Positions 33,409 through 41,905 of a stretch of 48,690 nt of DNA are shown in pieces. Origin of the DNA: Clostridiales bacterium (GTDB lineage Bacteria > Bacillota > Clostridia > Christensenellales > Aristaeellaceae); NCBI GenBank assembly GCA_019419995.1, contig JAHZHZ010000004.1, positions 1 to 48,690 of the forward strand. The letters are read 5' to 3'. Numbering within the stretch: the first letter of the stretch is position 1; the number at the start of each line of letters is the position of its first letter. Below the pieces are notes generated by a model that had not been told where the DNA came from, did not search any database, and saw only the letters and a program-made list of their open reading frames with translations. A program made the translations under genes and the position numbers.

Positions 33409-34620
33409 ATGTACAATCCCGAAGGAAAGGGCTTTTCCACCAATCAAATTCATGCGGCGCGTCCGGAACCTGTAGGACCGGCGCCCCTGGCTACGCCTAT
33501 TTATCAGACTTCCACTTACATCTTTGCCAACACCCAGCAGGGTGCGGCCCGCTTCGCAGGGGAAGAGGAAGGGTACATCTATACCCGGCTCCACAATCCC
33601 AACGGGGATGAGGCGGCGGCGCGCATCGCTTGCCTGGAGGGGGGCGAAGCGGGGATGCTGACCGCTTCTGGTATGGGTGCAATTACCGCTACCCTCTGGA
33701 CGATCCTCAAGTCCGGGGATCACATTGTTTCCGATTCGACGCTCTACGGCTGCACTTATGCGCTCTTTACTGAGGGATTGCCCCGCTTTGGCGTAGAGGT
33801 GACGATGGTGGATTTCTGTGACCCAGAGGCATTGCGAAATGCCATTCGTCCGGAAACCAAAGTGGTATACTGTGAAACGGCTACCAATCCGGATCTGAAG
33901 GTGATTGACATCGCGCAGGTGAGCCGCATTGCCCACGAAGTCAATTCCCAGGTGCAAGTTATGGTGGATAATACCTTTACTTCTCCCTATCTGGTGCAAC
34001 CGTTGAAGTTGGGCGCCGACATTGTGGTTCACAGCGCTACCAAATATTTAAACGGGCATGGGGATGTCATTGCAGGTGCCATCATTACCCGCAAGGAGCT
34101 CATCGATCAGATCATTCCCTGTGGACTGAAGTACATGACTGGCTGCGCCATCGGTCCCTTTGATTCCTTTTTGATTACTCGAGGGCTTAAGACGCTGGAT
34201 ATTCGCATGGACCGACACTGCGCAAACGCATTGAAAATTGCTCGCTTCCTGGAGAGCCATCCTGCGGTGCGCCGCGTGTGTTACCCGGGATTGGAACACC
34301 ATCCCCAGCACGAACTGGCTAAGCGCATGTATCAGCACGGCGGCTTTGGTGGAATGGTTTCCTTTGAACTCAAATGCGACCGGGAGCGTACGGCGGAGTT
34401 TGTCAACAGCCTGAAGCTATGCACCCTTGCGGTGAGCCTGGGAGATGCCATCACCTTGATTGAGCATCCTGCCAGCATGACTCATAATACCTATACGGTG
34501 GAAGCTCTGGCGGAAATCGGCATCAGTGAATCCTTGCTGCGCCTGTCGGTGGGGTTGGAGGATGCGGACGATCTCATTGCGGATCTAAAGGCTGAACTGG
34601 ATAAGATTGAGGTGGAATGA
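33409..34620 (+). CDS. megL: Methionine gamma-lyase
   Basis: A 403-aa PLP enzyme of the Cys/Met metabolism family. Methionine gamma-lyase splits methionine to methanethiol, ammonia and 2-oxobutyrate. Tyr113 and Cys115 in LYGCTYALF are the residues that mark gamma-lyase over cystathionine enzymes (Cys116 in Pseudomonas putida). PLP Lys212 is in HSATKYLNGHGD, the Asp of MVDNTFTSPY binds the pyridine ring, and the phosphate-binding YTRLHNPN is present. Start at 33409 follows AAGGAGG. It lies inside the operon between isomerase and aldolase; why a methionine-degrading enzyme is there is discussed in findings. Homocysteine could be an alternative substrate. Confidence 0.88.
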   Translation: MYNPEGKGFSTNQIHAARPEPVGPAPLATPIYQTSTYIFANTQQGAARFAGEEEGYIYTRLHNPNGDEAAARIACLEGGEAGMLTASGMGAITATLWTILKSGDHIVSDSTLYGCTYALFTEGLPRFGVEVTMVDFCDPEALRNAIRPETKVVYCETATNPDLKVIDIAQVSRIAHEVNSQVQVMVDNTFTSPYLVQPLKLGADIVVHSATKYLNGHGDVIAGAIITRKELIDQIIPCGLKYMTGCAIGPFDSFLITRGLKTLDIRMDRHCANALKIARFLESHPAVRRVCYPGLEHHPQHELAKRMYQHGGFGGMVSFELKCDRERTAEFVNSLKLCTLAVSLGDAITLIEHPASMTHNTYTVEALAEIGISESLLRLSVGLEDADDLIADLKAELDKIEVE

Positions 34621-35246
34621 CGATGAATGCTCAGGAAACGAAAGATCTGTTGATTCAGGTAACCAAGCAGGCATACAGGGACAAAATGTTTGCCGCTACC
34701 AGCGGAAATCTGTCCATCTATGATCGCGAGGAAGGGCGCATGTACATTACGCCAAGCTCCTATCCCTATGAACTGATGACTGTAGAGGACGTGATGGTCA
34801 TTGATCTGGAGGGCAACATCCTTGAGGGTATCCACAAGCCCTCTTCCGAGTGGCACATGCACGCGGCGATTTACCGTGCGAATGATTCGGTCAACGCTAT
34901 CGTACATACCCATTCCCCATATGCTACATCTTTTGCCATCAATAACATGAGAATTCCCACGGTGCTGTACGAGATCGTCTATTTTCTGGGTGGGGATATT
35001 CCTGTGGCAGAGGGAGCCATTCCCGGAACAGATGCAGTGGGCGAGAATTGCGTGAAAGTGTTGAAGGATCGCTACGGCTGCCTGATGGGAAATCATGGTG
35101 CGCTGGCTGTGGGAGATACGCTGCCCAAAGCTTATACCCGAGCTGTCTATATCGAAGATGCGGCCAAGGCCTACTCGCTGGCACTGAGCCATGGGCCCGT
35201 TCGGGTCATTGAATCCACGATAGTGGACAAAATTCTCAATGGTTGA
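34617..35246 (+). CDS. Class II (fuculose-type) aldolase
   Basis: A 209-aa zinc-dependent aldolase of the class II aldolase/adducin family (FucA type). SGNLSIYD, the catalytic-Glu segment PSSEWHMHAAIY, the zinc histidines HTHSPYA and the third in GNHGALAVG are all seen. Members cleave ketose 1-phosphates to DHAP and an aldehyde; Ald2 of the DHAP shunt belongs here. MtnB dehydratases are close relatives, but no other late methionine salvage gene (mtnC, mtnW/X, mtnD) is present. ATG overlaps the megL stop; ATG at 34623 is also possible. Confidence 0.85.
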   Translation: MTMNAQETKDLLIQVTKQAYRDKMFAATSGNLSIYDREEGRMYITPSSYPYELMTVEDVMVIDLEGNILEGIHKPSSEWHMHAAIYRANDSVNAIVHTHSPYATSFAINNMRIPTVLYEIVYFLGGDIPVAEGAIPGTDAVGENCVKVLKDRYGCLMGNHGALAVGDTLPKAYTRAVYIEDAAKAYSLALSHGPVRVIESTIVDKILNG

Positions 35247-35257
35247 AGACACATTGG

Positions 35258-35299
35258 TTATTCAAGCGGCGCAGAGGAATCTGCGTCGCTTTTGAATAA
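35258..35299 (+). terminator. Terminator of the nucleoside salvage operon
   Basis: A long stem TTATTCAAGCGGCGCAGA with TCTGCGTCGCTTTTGAATAA, loop GGAA, with a few mismatches. It lacks a long U-run but closes the five-gene operon before the DUF2200 gene. Confidence 0.65.
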
Positions 35300-35327
35300 G
35301 CATCTTTCAGAGAAAGGGTGAAGAGAG

Positions 35328-35678
35328 ATGAAAGATGAACGAGTTTACCACATGAAATTCTCGGAAGTTTATCCGCTTTTGGTGAACAAGGCGCAAAGAA
35401 AGGGTCGCACAAAGCAGGAGGTGAATCAGATTATCTCCTGGTTGACGGGCTACGCCTTGGAAGATATTGCCGTGTTGGCTGAATCAGATGAAGAATACGG
35501 CACTTTTTTTCAAAACGCGCCTGCCTTAAACCCTAACAGAAGAAAAATCACCGGCAGCGTGTGCGGAGTCTGCGTGGAACGGATGGAGGATTCTCTCATG
35601 AAAGAAATCCGATATCTGGATAAGCTTGTTGATGAACTGGCGCGGGGAAAATCCATGGAGAAGATTCTCAGAGCGTAG
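35328..35678 (+). CDS. DUF2200 family protein
   Basis: A 116-aa cytoplasmic protein of the DUF2200 family, widespread in Clostridia and proteobacteria and of unknown function. Family features are FSEVYPLLVNKAQRKGRTK, the ISWLTGY motif, NPNRRKITGSVCGVCVE and the C-terminal EIRYLDKLVDELARGKSMEKILR, in pieces. No membrane segment or signal peptide. Single-gene unit with a site AAGGGTGAAG before the ATG. No context clue to its job. Confidence 0.85.
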   Translation: MKDERVYHMKFSEVYPLLVNKAQRKGRTKQEVNQIISWLTGYALEDIAVLAESDEEYGTFFQNAPALNPNRRKITGSVCGVCVERMEDSLMKEIRYLDKLVDELARGKSMEKILRA

Positions 35679-35777
35679 GTCGGTGCTGGAGTCGGATTGA
35701 AAATTTATAAAAGGATGCGCAACGGGGGATAATTCCAGCGCCATTTCCATACGCTACTTTTAAAAGGAGGTGGTCGC

Positions 35778-36251
35778 TTGAACCGAAAAAAATGGCATCT
35801 GATACTATGCTTGGCAATCCCATTGGCCGTTGGGGGCATTTCTGCATGGATATCCGGCGACAGCATGCAAACCTTTTCCAATTTAAACCAGCCGCCCCTC
35901 AGTCCCCCGGGCTGGCTGTTCCCGGTTGTGTGGACGGCGCTATATTTGCTGATGGGGCTGGCCTCGTGGCTAGTTCTGTATTCCGGGATGGATCGCGGAA
36001 GTATCCAAAGGGCGCTGTGGCTCTATGCCGCCCAGCTGATGGTAAACTTTTTCTGGCCGGTGTTCTTCTTCAAATTATCGCTGTACCTGTTTTCGTTTTA
36101 CTGGCTGTTGCTGCTGTTTGTGCTGGTGGTATTGACCACAATGGCCTTTTTTAAGCTGCAAAAGGCAGCAGGCTGGTGCATGATTCCTTATCTGATATGG
36201 CTTGCATTTGCAGGGTATCTCAACTGGAGCATCTATCTTTTAAATGGGTAA
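35778..36251 (+). CDS. tspO: TspO/MBR family membrane protein
   Basis: A 157-aa five-helix membrane protein of the TspO family (bacterial homologue of the mitochondrial translocator protein), which binds porphyrins and other hydrophobic ligands. The PPLSPPGWLFPVVWTALYLLMG motif (split here around residues 40-60) and the WNYW-region equivalents (QLMVNFFWP, YLNWSIYLLN) are present. The start is TTG at 35778, behind AAAGGAGGTGG. Single gene with its own terminator. Confidence 0.9.
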   Translation: MNRKKWHLILCLAIPLAVGGISAWISGDSMQTFSNLNQPPLSPPGWLFPVVWTALYLLMGLASWLVLYSGMDRGSIQRALWLYAAQLMVNFFWPVFFFKLSLYLFSFYWLLLLFVLVVLTTMAFFKLQKAAGWCMIPYLIWLAFAGYLNWSIYLLNG

Positions 36252-36257
36252 AGATTG

Positions 36258-36285
36258 AGCGGACGTCATCATACGTCCGCTTTTA
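36258..36285 (+). terminator. Intrinsic terminator after tspO
   Basis: Stem AGCGGACGT with ACGTCCGCT (loop CATCAT), then TTTTACA. Ends the tspO transcript ahead of the convergent CAP-domain gene. Confidence 0.8.
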
Positions 36286-36351
36286 CATTTATTTGGGAAG
36301 TGGAGTTGTTTTCCGTTGCAAATAATCTAGTCGAATTTATGTGGATGATAC

Positions 36352-37593
36352 TTATGCTTTTACCGTAATAGCGCAGCTATCCCACCGACCATTGGCACTG
36401 GTTGCGGTAATTGTACAGCTGCCGGATTTCAGGGCGGTTACAAGCCCCTTTTCATCTACCGTAGCGACGTTTGGATCACTGCTACTCCAACGGAGAAAGC
36501 GTTCATCGGCATACTCTGGAATAACCAAGGCGCTCAATTGCAGTTTTTCTCCGGGCATCAGACTAGCCTCCAGGAGGCTCATTTCAATATTTGCAACTTC
36601 CTGAACGTAAAGGGAAGTCATTTCGCAGCTATAACGCAATTCCGCCTGACTACCGTCAACTTTGACCAATCCGCTTACTTCCACCGTCCAGAGTTGATTT
36701 TGTACGTATTCCTCAATGCCGGCCCGATCCATATCCGGCCGGAAGATCAGACAGGGGCCCGAACCGTATTGATCACGGTTGATGGTGCAGTATCCATCAC
36801 GGTTTTCACCATTGGAAAAGTTGAAGGAAAACGATGCGCCTGAACTTTCTTCACGGAGTGTAACAACCGGATGAGATAGATCAAGATTATAAATGTCCTC
36901 GTTTAAAGAGATGGACCAGGCCAGTTCTTTGCGCATGAATTCCACCGGGAAGACGCCGGCGGAAGGCCAGGCTACATGCGACCACTGCGCATCCTGATTT
37001 CCCATGTCAACAGCGTACATTGTCACATAGCTCATGCCGCTGTTGGAATTGGCCAGGCCAAAGCCGGTTTGAGACATGTATGGGTTGAGCAGCCAGCGTC
37101 GATGCCCCAAATCCGCCAGATTTTCATCCCCATCATCGCGGGCAAAATACGTAACACCGTCGATCAATATTTCAGGACGCATCCAATTGAATTTGGCGAT
37201 ATTTCCCTCGGAAGTGCCCAGCAGGGCAGATTCATAGAGCGCATCGTCCATATTTTCAGGCTGAGGGGGATAGTGATCTAAAAAGTCATGCGCTGCCAGA
37301 AGCAGTGCGCCGTTTTGGGCGCGCAGGCTATAGAGTGGACTGAGAGCTGCTGGTTCCAGACCTGCCAATGCGCGCAAGAAATTTAGACAGGCCAAAGCAT
37401 TTTCCTGGGCAGTTTCCGTGAGTGCACCAGGCGCAAAATTTTCGGAATCAGGATCTTCCTGGTATAGGGGAATTTCATCGCACTGTTTTGAAATTTCCGC
37501 CCATTGCAGCCGCATCGTTTCCCGATCCATTGCCAGAGCGCAAGAACAGAGCAGGGTCGCGGTTATAAAAATGCATAAAATTTTGCGAAACAT
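36352..37593 (-). CDS. Secreted CAP-domain protein with C-terminal Big2 domain
   Basis: A 413-aa exported protein. The signal peptide (about residues 1-21, ending ALA) has a Cys at CSCALA but not a good lipobox. A CAP/SCP-type domain spans about 60-210, with GHRRWLLNP typical of bacterial CAP proteins. Residues 330-413 form a Big2 immunoglobulin-like domain (WSSSDPNVATVDEKGLVTALKSG in part), a cell-surface fold. No LPXTG or SLH anchor seen. Probable cell-surface or secreted role; substrate unknown. Confidence 0.84.
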   Translation of the reverse strand: MFRKILCIFITATLLCSCALAMDRETMRLQWAEISKQCDEIPLYQEDPDSENFAPGALTETAQENALACLNFLRALAGLEPAALSPLYSLRAQNGALLLAAHDFLDHYPPQPENMDDALYESALLGTSEGNIAKFNWMRPEILIDGVTYFARDDGDENLADLGHRRWLLNPYMSQTGFGLANSNSGMSYVTMYAVDMGNQDAQWSHVAWPSAGVFPVEFMRKELAWSISLNEDIYNLDLSHPVVTLREESSGASFSFNFSNGENRDGYCTINRDQYGSGPCLIFRPDMDRAGIEEYVQNQLWTVEVSGLVKVDGSQAELRYSCEMTSLYVQEVANIEMSLLEASLMPGEKLQLSALVIPEYADERFLRWSSSDPNVATVDEKGLVTALKSGSCTITATSANGRWDSCAITVKA

Positions 37594-37712
37594 AAAATTG
37601 TTCCCCTCAAAAAAAGTAAGGCAAATGGCTGCACAGTACCGAAAAATTCAAATAATTCGGAAGAATATAGCTATATTCATCGGAAAAGTGTGAATTTCCT
37701 TCATAAAAGGTC

Positions 37713-37741
37713 TTTTCAAATGAGAAGTTTTCTGTTAAAAT
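37713..37741 (+). promoter_or_regulatory. Likely promoter of the EF-G-like gene
   Basis: TTTTCA (37713-37718), 17-base spacer, TAAAAT (37736-37741). The leader of about 90 bases has no structure I recognise. Confidence 0.5.
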
Positions 37742-37838
37742 ATAAATACTGTGGCGTATAGGACGCTCGCTGCGTACAGCCAGACCTGCCGTGTCTTGTT
37801 GGCAGGAAAATATAAGTCGAACAGGGGGAATTTTCTGT

Positions 37839-39920
37839 ATGAAAGATTATCAGGCCAAAAATATCCGCAACATCTCTGTTGTGGGCCATGGCAGCGAAGG
37901 TAAGACCACTCTCGTGGAAGCACTTTTGTTTACCGCCGGCGCCATTGATCGCCAGGGACGCGTGGAGGATGGCTCCACCACCACGGACTTTGAGCCGGAA
38001 GAGACCAAGCGCCAGATTTCCATTAGCGCGGCCATGGCTCCTCTGGAGTGGAAAAATACAAAAATTAATCTCATCGATATCCCCGGCTATTTTGATTTTG
38101 CGGGCGAACAGTCTGGTCCTTTGACTGTTTGCGAAGGTGCTCTGATTACTGTGGGCGCTGTTTCCGGCCTGAGTGTGGGCGCAGAAAAGGCGTGGGCCAT
38201 GTGCGATAAGACGCACACCTCCCGCATGATTGTCATCAATCAGATGGACAGGGAAAATGCAAATTTTGAAAAGGCTCTGGCAACCATTACGGAAAAATAT
38301 GGCAGCCACATTGCGCCTATTCAGGTTCCCATTGTAGAAAATGGAAAATTCACCGGCGTCGCTTGTATTCTGGAAAATAAGGCTTTCATGGGCGAAGGAA
38401 AGAATTTAAAGGAGACGGAGATTCCTGATTTTGTGGCAGCAGAGGTAGAATCTGCTCGCGAGGCCATCATGGAAGCAGCTGCAGGCGCTGAAGACGAATT
38501 GATGGAGAAATTTTTTGAAGACGGAGAACTCTCCTTTGAAGATATGATGCATGGCCTGCGTCAGGGTATTAAGGATGGCACGGTGGTTCCTGTGGTTTGC
38601 TGCTCTGGCATCACCCGCGTGGGATTGAACAAAGTGCTGGACAATGTGATTGACCTGATGCCCTCTCCCGCCGGCACCGTAGCCACATGTGTCAATGCCA
38701 AGACGGGCGAACCCGATGAGCGGATTTGTGCCGATGATCAGCCTTTCTCTGCTCAGGTATTTAAGACCATGGCGGACCCGTTCGTGGGTAAACTGAGCCT
38801 GATGAAGGTGATGTCCGGAACGCTGACGGGCGATATGCTTCTGTACAATGCCAATGCAGAGAAGACGGAAAAGCCCGGCACCATCTATACCTTGAAGGGC
38901 AAGAAGCAGACTGCAACCCAAAAGGTTTGCGCGGGCGATATTTGCGCCTTGGCCAAGCTTCAGTCGGTGGCCACGGGCAATACCCTCTGCGATGCAAATA
39001 ATCCTGTAAAGTTCCCGGAGATTGAGTTCCCGGCTCCCTGCATTTCCAAGGCAGTCTACGCAAAGAAGGCCGGCGAAGAAGATAAGATCTTCTCCGGACT
39101 GGCCCGTTTGATGGAGGAAGATCCCACCATCACCGTCACTAAAAATGTGGAGACCACCGAATCCGTGCTCAGCGGTTTGGGTGAAATGCACATTGAAGTT
39201 GTAGCCAAGAAGCTGGCTACGAAGTTTGGTGCGGAGTGTGTGCTGCAGGATCCCAAGATCCCCTATCGTGAGTCCATTCGCAAGCCTGTGGATGTACAGG
39301 GCCGCCATAAGAAGCAGTCTGGTGGACACGGCCAGTTTGGCGATGTCAAGATTAAATTCCGTCCTAACGATGATCCCAACGATACCGAGTTCCACTTTGA
39401 AGATGCTGTTGTCGGCGGTACCGTTCCCCGCAACTTCATTCCTGCGGTTGAAAAGGGCCTGCGCGACAACATTAAGCACGGCGTACTGGCAGGTTATCCG
39501 GTGGTCGGCCTGACGGCGCAGCTCTATGACGGATCCTACCATCCGGTAGACTCTTCTGAAATGGCGTTTAAGACGGCAGCCCGTCTGGCATTTAAACAGT
39601 TGACCGGCGCCAATCCGGTGCTTCTGGAGCCCATCTACCACGTGGAAGTGGACGTCCCAGATCAGTACATGGGCGATATTATCGGCGATATGAACAAGCG
39701 CCGCGGCCGCATTTTGGGCATGGACAAGGTAGGTGAGTTGCAGCGCGTTACCGCTGAAGCACCTCTGTCCGAGATGTTCAAGTATGCGACAGATTTGCGT
39801 TCCATGACTCAGGCTCGTGGTTCCTTCACCATGCGTTTTGAGCGCTATGAGGAGGTACCGGCCATGGATGCAAAGAAGATTATCGAGGCCAGCAAGCAGG
39901 AAGAGGAAGAGGAAGACTAA
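37839..39920 (+). CDS. EF-G-like translational GTPase
   Basis: A 693-aa EF-G paralogue of the kind often annotated fusA2 or EF-G-like. The G1 motif is GHGSEGKTTL (residues about 16-25), G3 is DIPGYFDF and G4 reads NQMD in place of NKMD, consistent with this paralogue group. Domains II-V of EF-G follow (GLGEMHIEV and RGSFTMRFERYEEVP near the C-terminus). The canonical EF-G next to rpsL/tufA is not in this window. AGGGGGAA precedes the ATG; the ATG at 37791 has no site. Confidence 0.92.
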   Translation: MKDYQAKNIRNISVVGHGSEGKTTLVEALLFTAGAIDRQGRVEDGSTTTDFEPEETKRQISISAAMAPLEWKNTKINLIDIPGYFDFAGEQSGPLTVCEGALITVGAVSGLSVGAEKAWAMCDKTHTSRMIVINQMDRENANFEKALATITEKYGSHIAPIQVPIVENGKFTGVACILENKAFMGEGKNLKETEIPDFVAAEVESAREAIMEAAAGAEDELMEKFFEDGELSFEDMMHGLRQGIKDGTVVPVVCCSGITRVGLNKVLDNVIDLMPSPAGTVATCVNAKTGEPDERICADDQPFSAQVFKTMADPFVGKLSLMKVMSGTLTGDMLLYNANAEKTEKPGTIYTLKGKKQTATQKVCAGDICALAKLQSVATGNTLCDANNPVKFPEIEFPAPCISKAVYAKKAGEEDKIFSGLARLMEEDPTITVTKNVETTESVLSGLGEMHIEVVAKKLATKFGAECVLQDPKIPYRESIRKPVDVQGRHKKQSGGHGQFGDVKIKFRPNDDPNDTEFHFEDAVVGGTVPRNFIPAVEKGLRDNIKHGVLAGYPVVGLTAQLYDGSYHPVDSSEMAFKTAARLAFKQLTGANPVLLEPIYHVEVDVPDQYMGDIIGDMNKRRGRILGMDKVGELQRVTAEAPLSEMFKYATDLRSMTQARGSFTMRFERYEEVPAMDAKKIIEASKQEEEEED

Positions 39921-39931
39921 TATACGCCTGC

Positions 39932-39958
39932 AAGGCGCCGCGGTTCGCGGCGCCTTTT
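39932..39958 (+). terminator. Intrinsic terminator after EF-G-like gene
   Basis: Stem AAGGCGCCGCG with CGCGGCGCCTT, loop GTT/GTTC, then TTGT. Very GC-rich and stable. Confidence 0.85.
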
Positions 39959-39985
39959 GTATCGCAATGAAATGGGGGAATATTG

Positions 39986-40903
39986 ATGCAGACGTTCATA
40001 CGCGTATTGGAAACTGCGCTTCCTGTATTTGTGACTTTGGCCATAGGAATGTTGTGCAGAAGCCGGCGGATACTTACCAGGGAAGGTGTGGCGCAACTGA
40101 AATCCGTGGCTGTGAATATTGCGCTGCCGGCGGTTCTCTTTTCTGCCTTTGCCACAGCGGAATATACCGGTGACAGCATTGCCATACCGTTGGTGATGTT
40201 TGGGCTGTGTTCGATCGCATTGCTCCTGGGTTTTGTTACTGTTCGGCTGTTTAAGGTTTCTGGAAAGCTAACCCCCTATCTTTTTTCGGGCTTTGAGGCA
40301 GGAATGCTGGGATACGCGCTGTTTGCTCTGCTGTATAGGGATCAGTCGAATTCCAGTTTTGCCATCATTGATTTGGGCCAGGTGCTGTTTGTATTTACCC
40401 TGTATAAGATATTGTTGTGCGGCAAGGGAGGCCTTAGAAGTGCGCTCAAAGATGCGCTGGTTTCTCCAGTACTATGGTCAATCATTATAGGATTGATTGT
40501 AGGTGCGAGCGGGCTGTACGATGCACTAAAGCCCAGTGGTGTCAGTGGTATACTGGATTCCGTCGCCAGCTTTATTGCTGCCCCCACCAGTGCGCTAATT
40601 CTTATCAGCATTGGATATGATCTGATTCCAGGAGAGATCCGTTGGCGGGCAACAGCGGCAATTGTGGGGTTGAGGCTGGCGATTATGGCCGTTGTGCTTG
40701 GAATGGCCTTGCTGGTCAACCGCTATTTGTTGGGAAGTGCCATGCATACGGGTGCGTTAGTGTTAATGTTTATGCTTCCGCCGCCCTATGTGCTGCCAGT
40801 GTTTGCCGACGCGGGAGAGGAACGGGCCAATATTTCTTCTGCACTGTCGGTTCTCACGTTGGTAAGCATTATTCTGTTCGCAGCCATGTCTGCGGTCATT
40901 TGA
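39986..40903 (+). CDS. AEC family transporter
   Basis: A 305-aa membrane protein with about ten hydrophobic helices, of the auxin efflux carrier (AEC/MleP) family. Members export or take up organic acids such as malate or small metabolites. The family N-terminus TALPVFVTLAIGMLCR-like, LKSVAVNIALPAVLFSAF and the C-terminal LMFMLPPPYVLPVFAD segments are present. GGGGGAATA precedes the ATG at 39986. Followed by a terminator. Substrate unknown. Confidence 0.88.
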   Translation: MQTFIRVLETALPVFVTLAIGMLCRSRRILTREGVAQLKSVAVNIALPAVLFSAFATAEYTGDSIAIPLVMFGLCSIALLLGFVTVRLFKVSGKLTPYLFSGFEAGMLGYALFALLYRDQSNSSFAIIDLGQVLFVFTLYKILLCGKGGLRSALKDALVSPVLWSIIIGLIVGASGLYDALKPSGVSGILDSVASFIAAPTSALILISIGYDLIPGEIRWRATAAIVGLRLAIMAVVLGMALLVNRYLLGSAMHTGALVLMFMLPPPYVLPVFADAGEERANISSALSVLTLVSIILFAAMSAVI

Positions 40904-40906
40904 GAA

Positions 40907-40948
40907 GTGAAGCTGTTTTCTTCAGGGAGAAAACAGCTTCACTTTTTT
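40907..40948 (+). terminator. Intrinsic terminator after AEC gene
   Basis: Perfect 14-bp stem GTGAAGCTGTTTTC (40907-40920) with GAAAACAGCTTCAC (40929-40942), then TTTTTT. Confidence 0.92.
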
Positions 40949-41037
40949 GTGTGTATTTGCACCGGTATCAGCAAATTTTGCAGCAGAAACAACGATTTCA
41001 ATATCGACATATGTTCAGCATTTTAGAAGTATTTGAC

Positions 41038-41065
41038 TTGATTTTCCAACGAGGGAGCGTATAAT
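41038..41065 (+). promoter_or_regulatory. Promoter of the HD-domain gene
   Basis: TTGATT (41038-41043), 16-base spacer, perfect TATAAT (41060-41065). Confidence 0.65.
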
Positions 41066-41135
41066 TAAAAGTGAAGATAAAACAAAAGACGCAAAAGGCG
41101 CACCCACGAAAGTGATTTGGGATAAAGGAGGCAAG

Positions 41136-41795
41136 ATGATTACAGCCTGGGATATCAAACAGGACCCACAAATTCGAACTTATATTGAAAAGGCGGACGA
41201 AGCGCTCGCTGCCCTGGGATTTACTGAGCATTCATTTGCCCATGTGACCAGAGCGGCGCACTTTGCACAAAAGCTACTCAGTGATCTGGGATATCCGGAA
41301 CGCATGTGCGAGCTGGCCTGGATTGCGGGCTATATGCATGATATTGGAAATGTCGTCAATCGAATTGACCATGCCCAGAGCGGCGCTGTGATGGCCTTTC
41401 GAATTCTGGACAAGATGGGAATGTCTGCTGATGAGATCGCAACGATTTGCAGCGCTATTGGCAACCACGATGAGAGCACGGCTTTCCCTGTCAATCCTGT
41501 GGCGGCGGCGTTGATTCTATCTGATAAGACGGACGTGCGCAGAACGCGAGTACGCAATCGGGATTTAAGTAATTTTGATATTCATGACCGAGTGAATTAT
41601 GCAGTAGAAAGAGCCAGCACTCGTTTAAGCGAAGATCATAAGGCAATTGTTTTAACTTTGGAGATTGATACATCTATGTCTCCGGTTATTGACTATTTTG
41701 AAATCTTTCTGGACCGCATGCTTTTGTGCCGCAAGGCTGCGGAGAAGCTTGGCTTGGCCTTCACCCTTGTGGTCAACGGTCAGCAGATTTTGTAA
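41136..41795 (+). CDS. HD-domain phosphohydrolase
   Basis: A 219-aa metal-dependent HD hydrolase. The motif pieces are SFAHVTRAAHFA (first His), GYMHDIGN (HD doublet) and NHDESTA. Lys/Asp LSDKTDVRR closes the site. This compact form is common in Clostridia, often called HD superfamily phosphodieserase-like, with nucleotide substrates not defined. ATG at 41136 follows AAAGGAGG. Single-gene unit. Confidence 0.87.
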   Translation: MITAWDIKQDPQIRTYIEKADEALAALGFTEHSFAHVTRAAHFAQKLLSDLGYPERMCELAWIAGYMHDIGNVVNRIDHAQSGAVMAFRILDKMGMSADEIATICSAIGNHDESTAFPVNPVAAALILSDKTDVRRTRVRNRDLSNFDIHDRVNYAVERASTRLSEDHKAIVLTLEIDTSMSPVIDYFEIFLDRMLLCRKAAEKLGLAFTLVVNGQQIL

Positions 41796-41825
41796 ATAAA
41801 CAAAAAATTTGGGGCTGAGACTGGT

Positions 41826-41873
41826 CAAAATGATAAACATTTTGTTTTCCGGGAACGGCCCCGGAAGTTTTTT
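41826..41873 (+). terminator. Two tandem hairpins after HD-domain gene
   Basis: CAAAATG-ATAAA-CATTTTG (41826-41844) is followed by TTCCGGG-AACGGC-CCCGGAA (41847-41866) and GTTTTTT. The second is a good intrinsic terminator. Confidence 0.8.
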
Positions 41874-41905
41874 CGTCGAATGGAAAGAAAAGGGAGGTGG
41901 CGAAT

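Noticed and set aside
34617..35246. Reading the aldolase as methylthioribulose-1-phosphate dehydratase (MtnB)
   Set aside because: The histidines and PSSEW motif fit both, but none of the later methionine-salvage genes is present, so a DHAP-releasing aldolase fits better; not excluded.
38406..39641. 411-codon minus-strand frame opposite the EF-G-like gene
   Set aside because: Typical shadow of a highly biased coding sequence; the composition is unlike a real protein.
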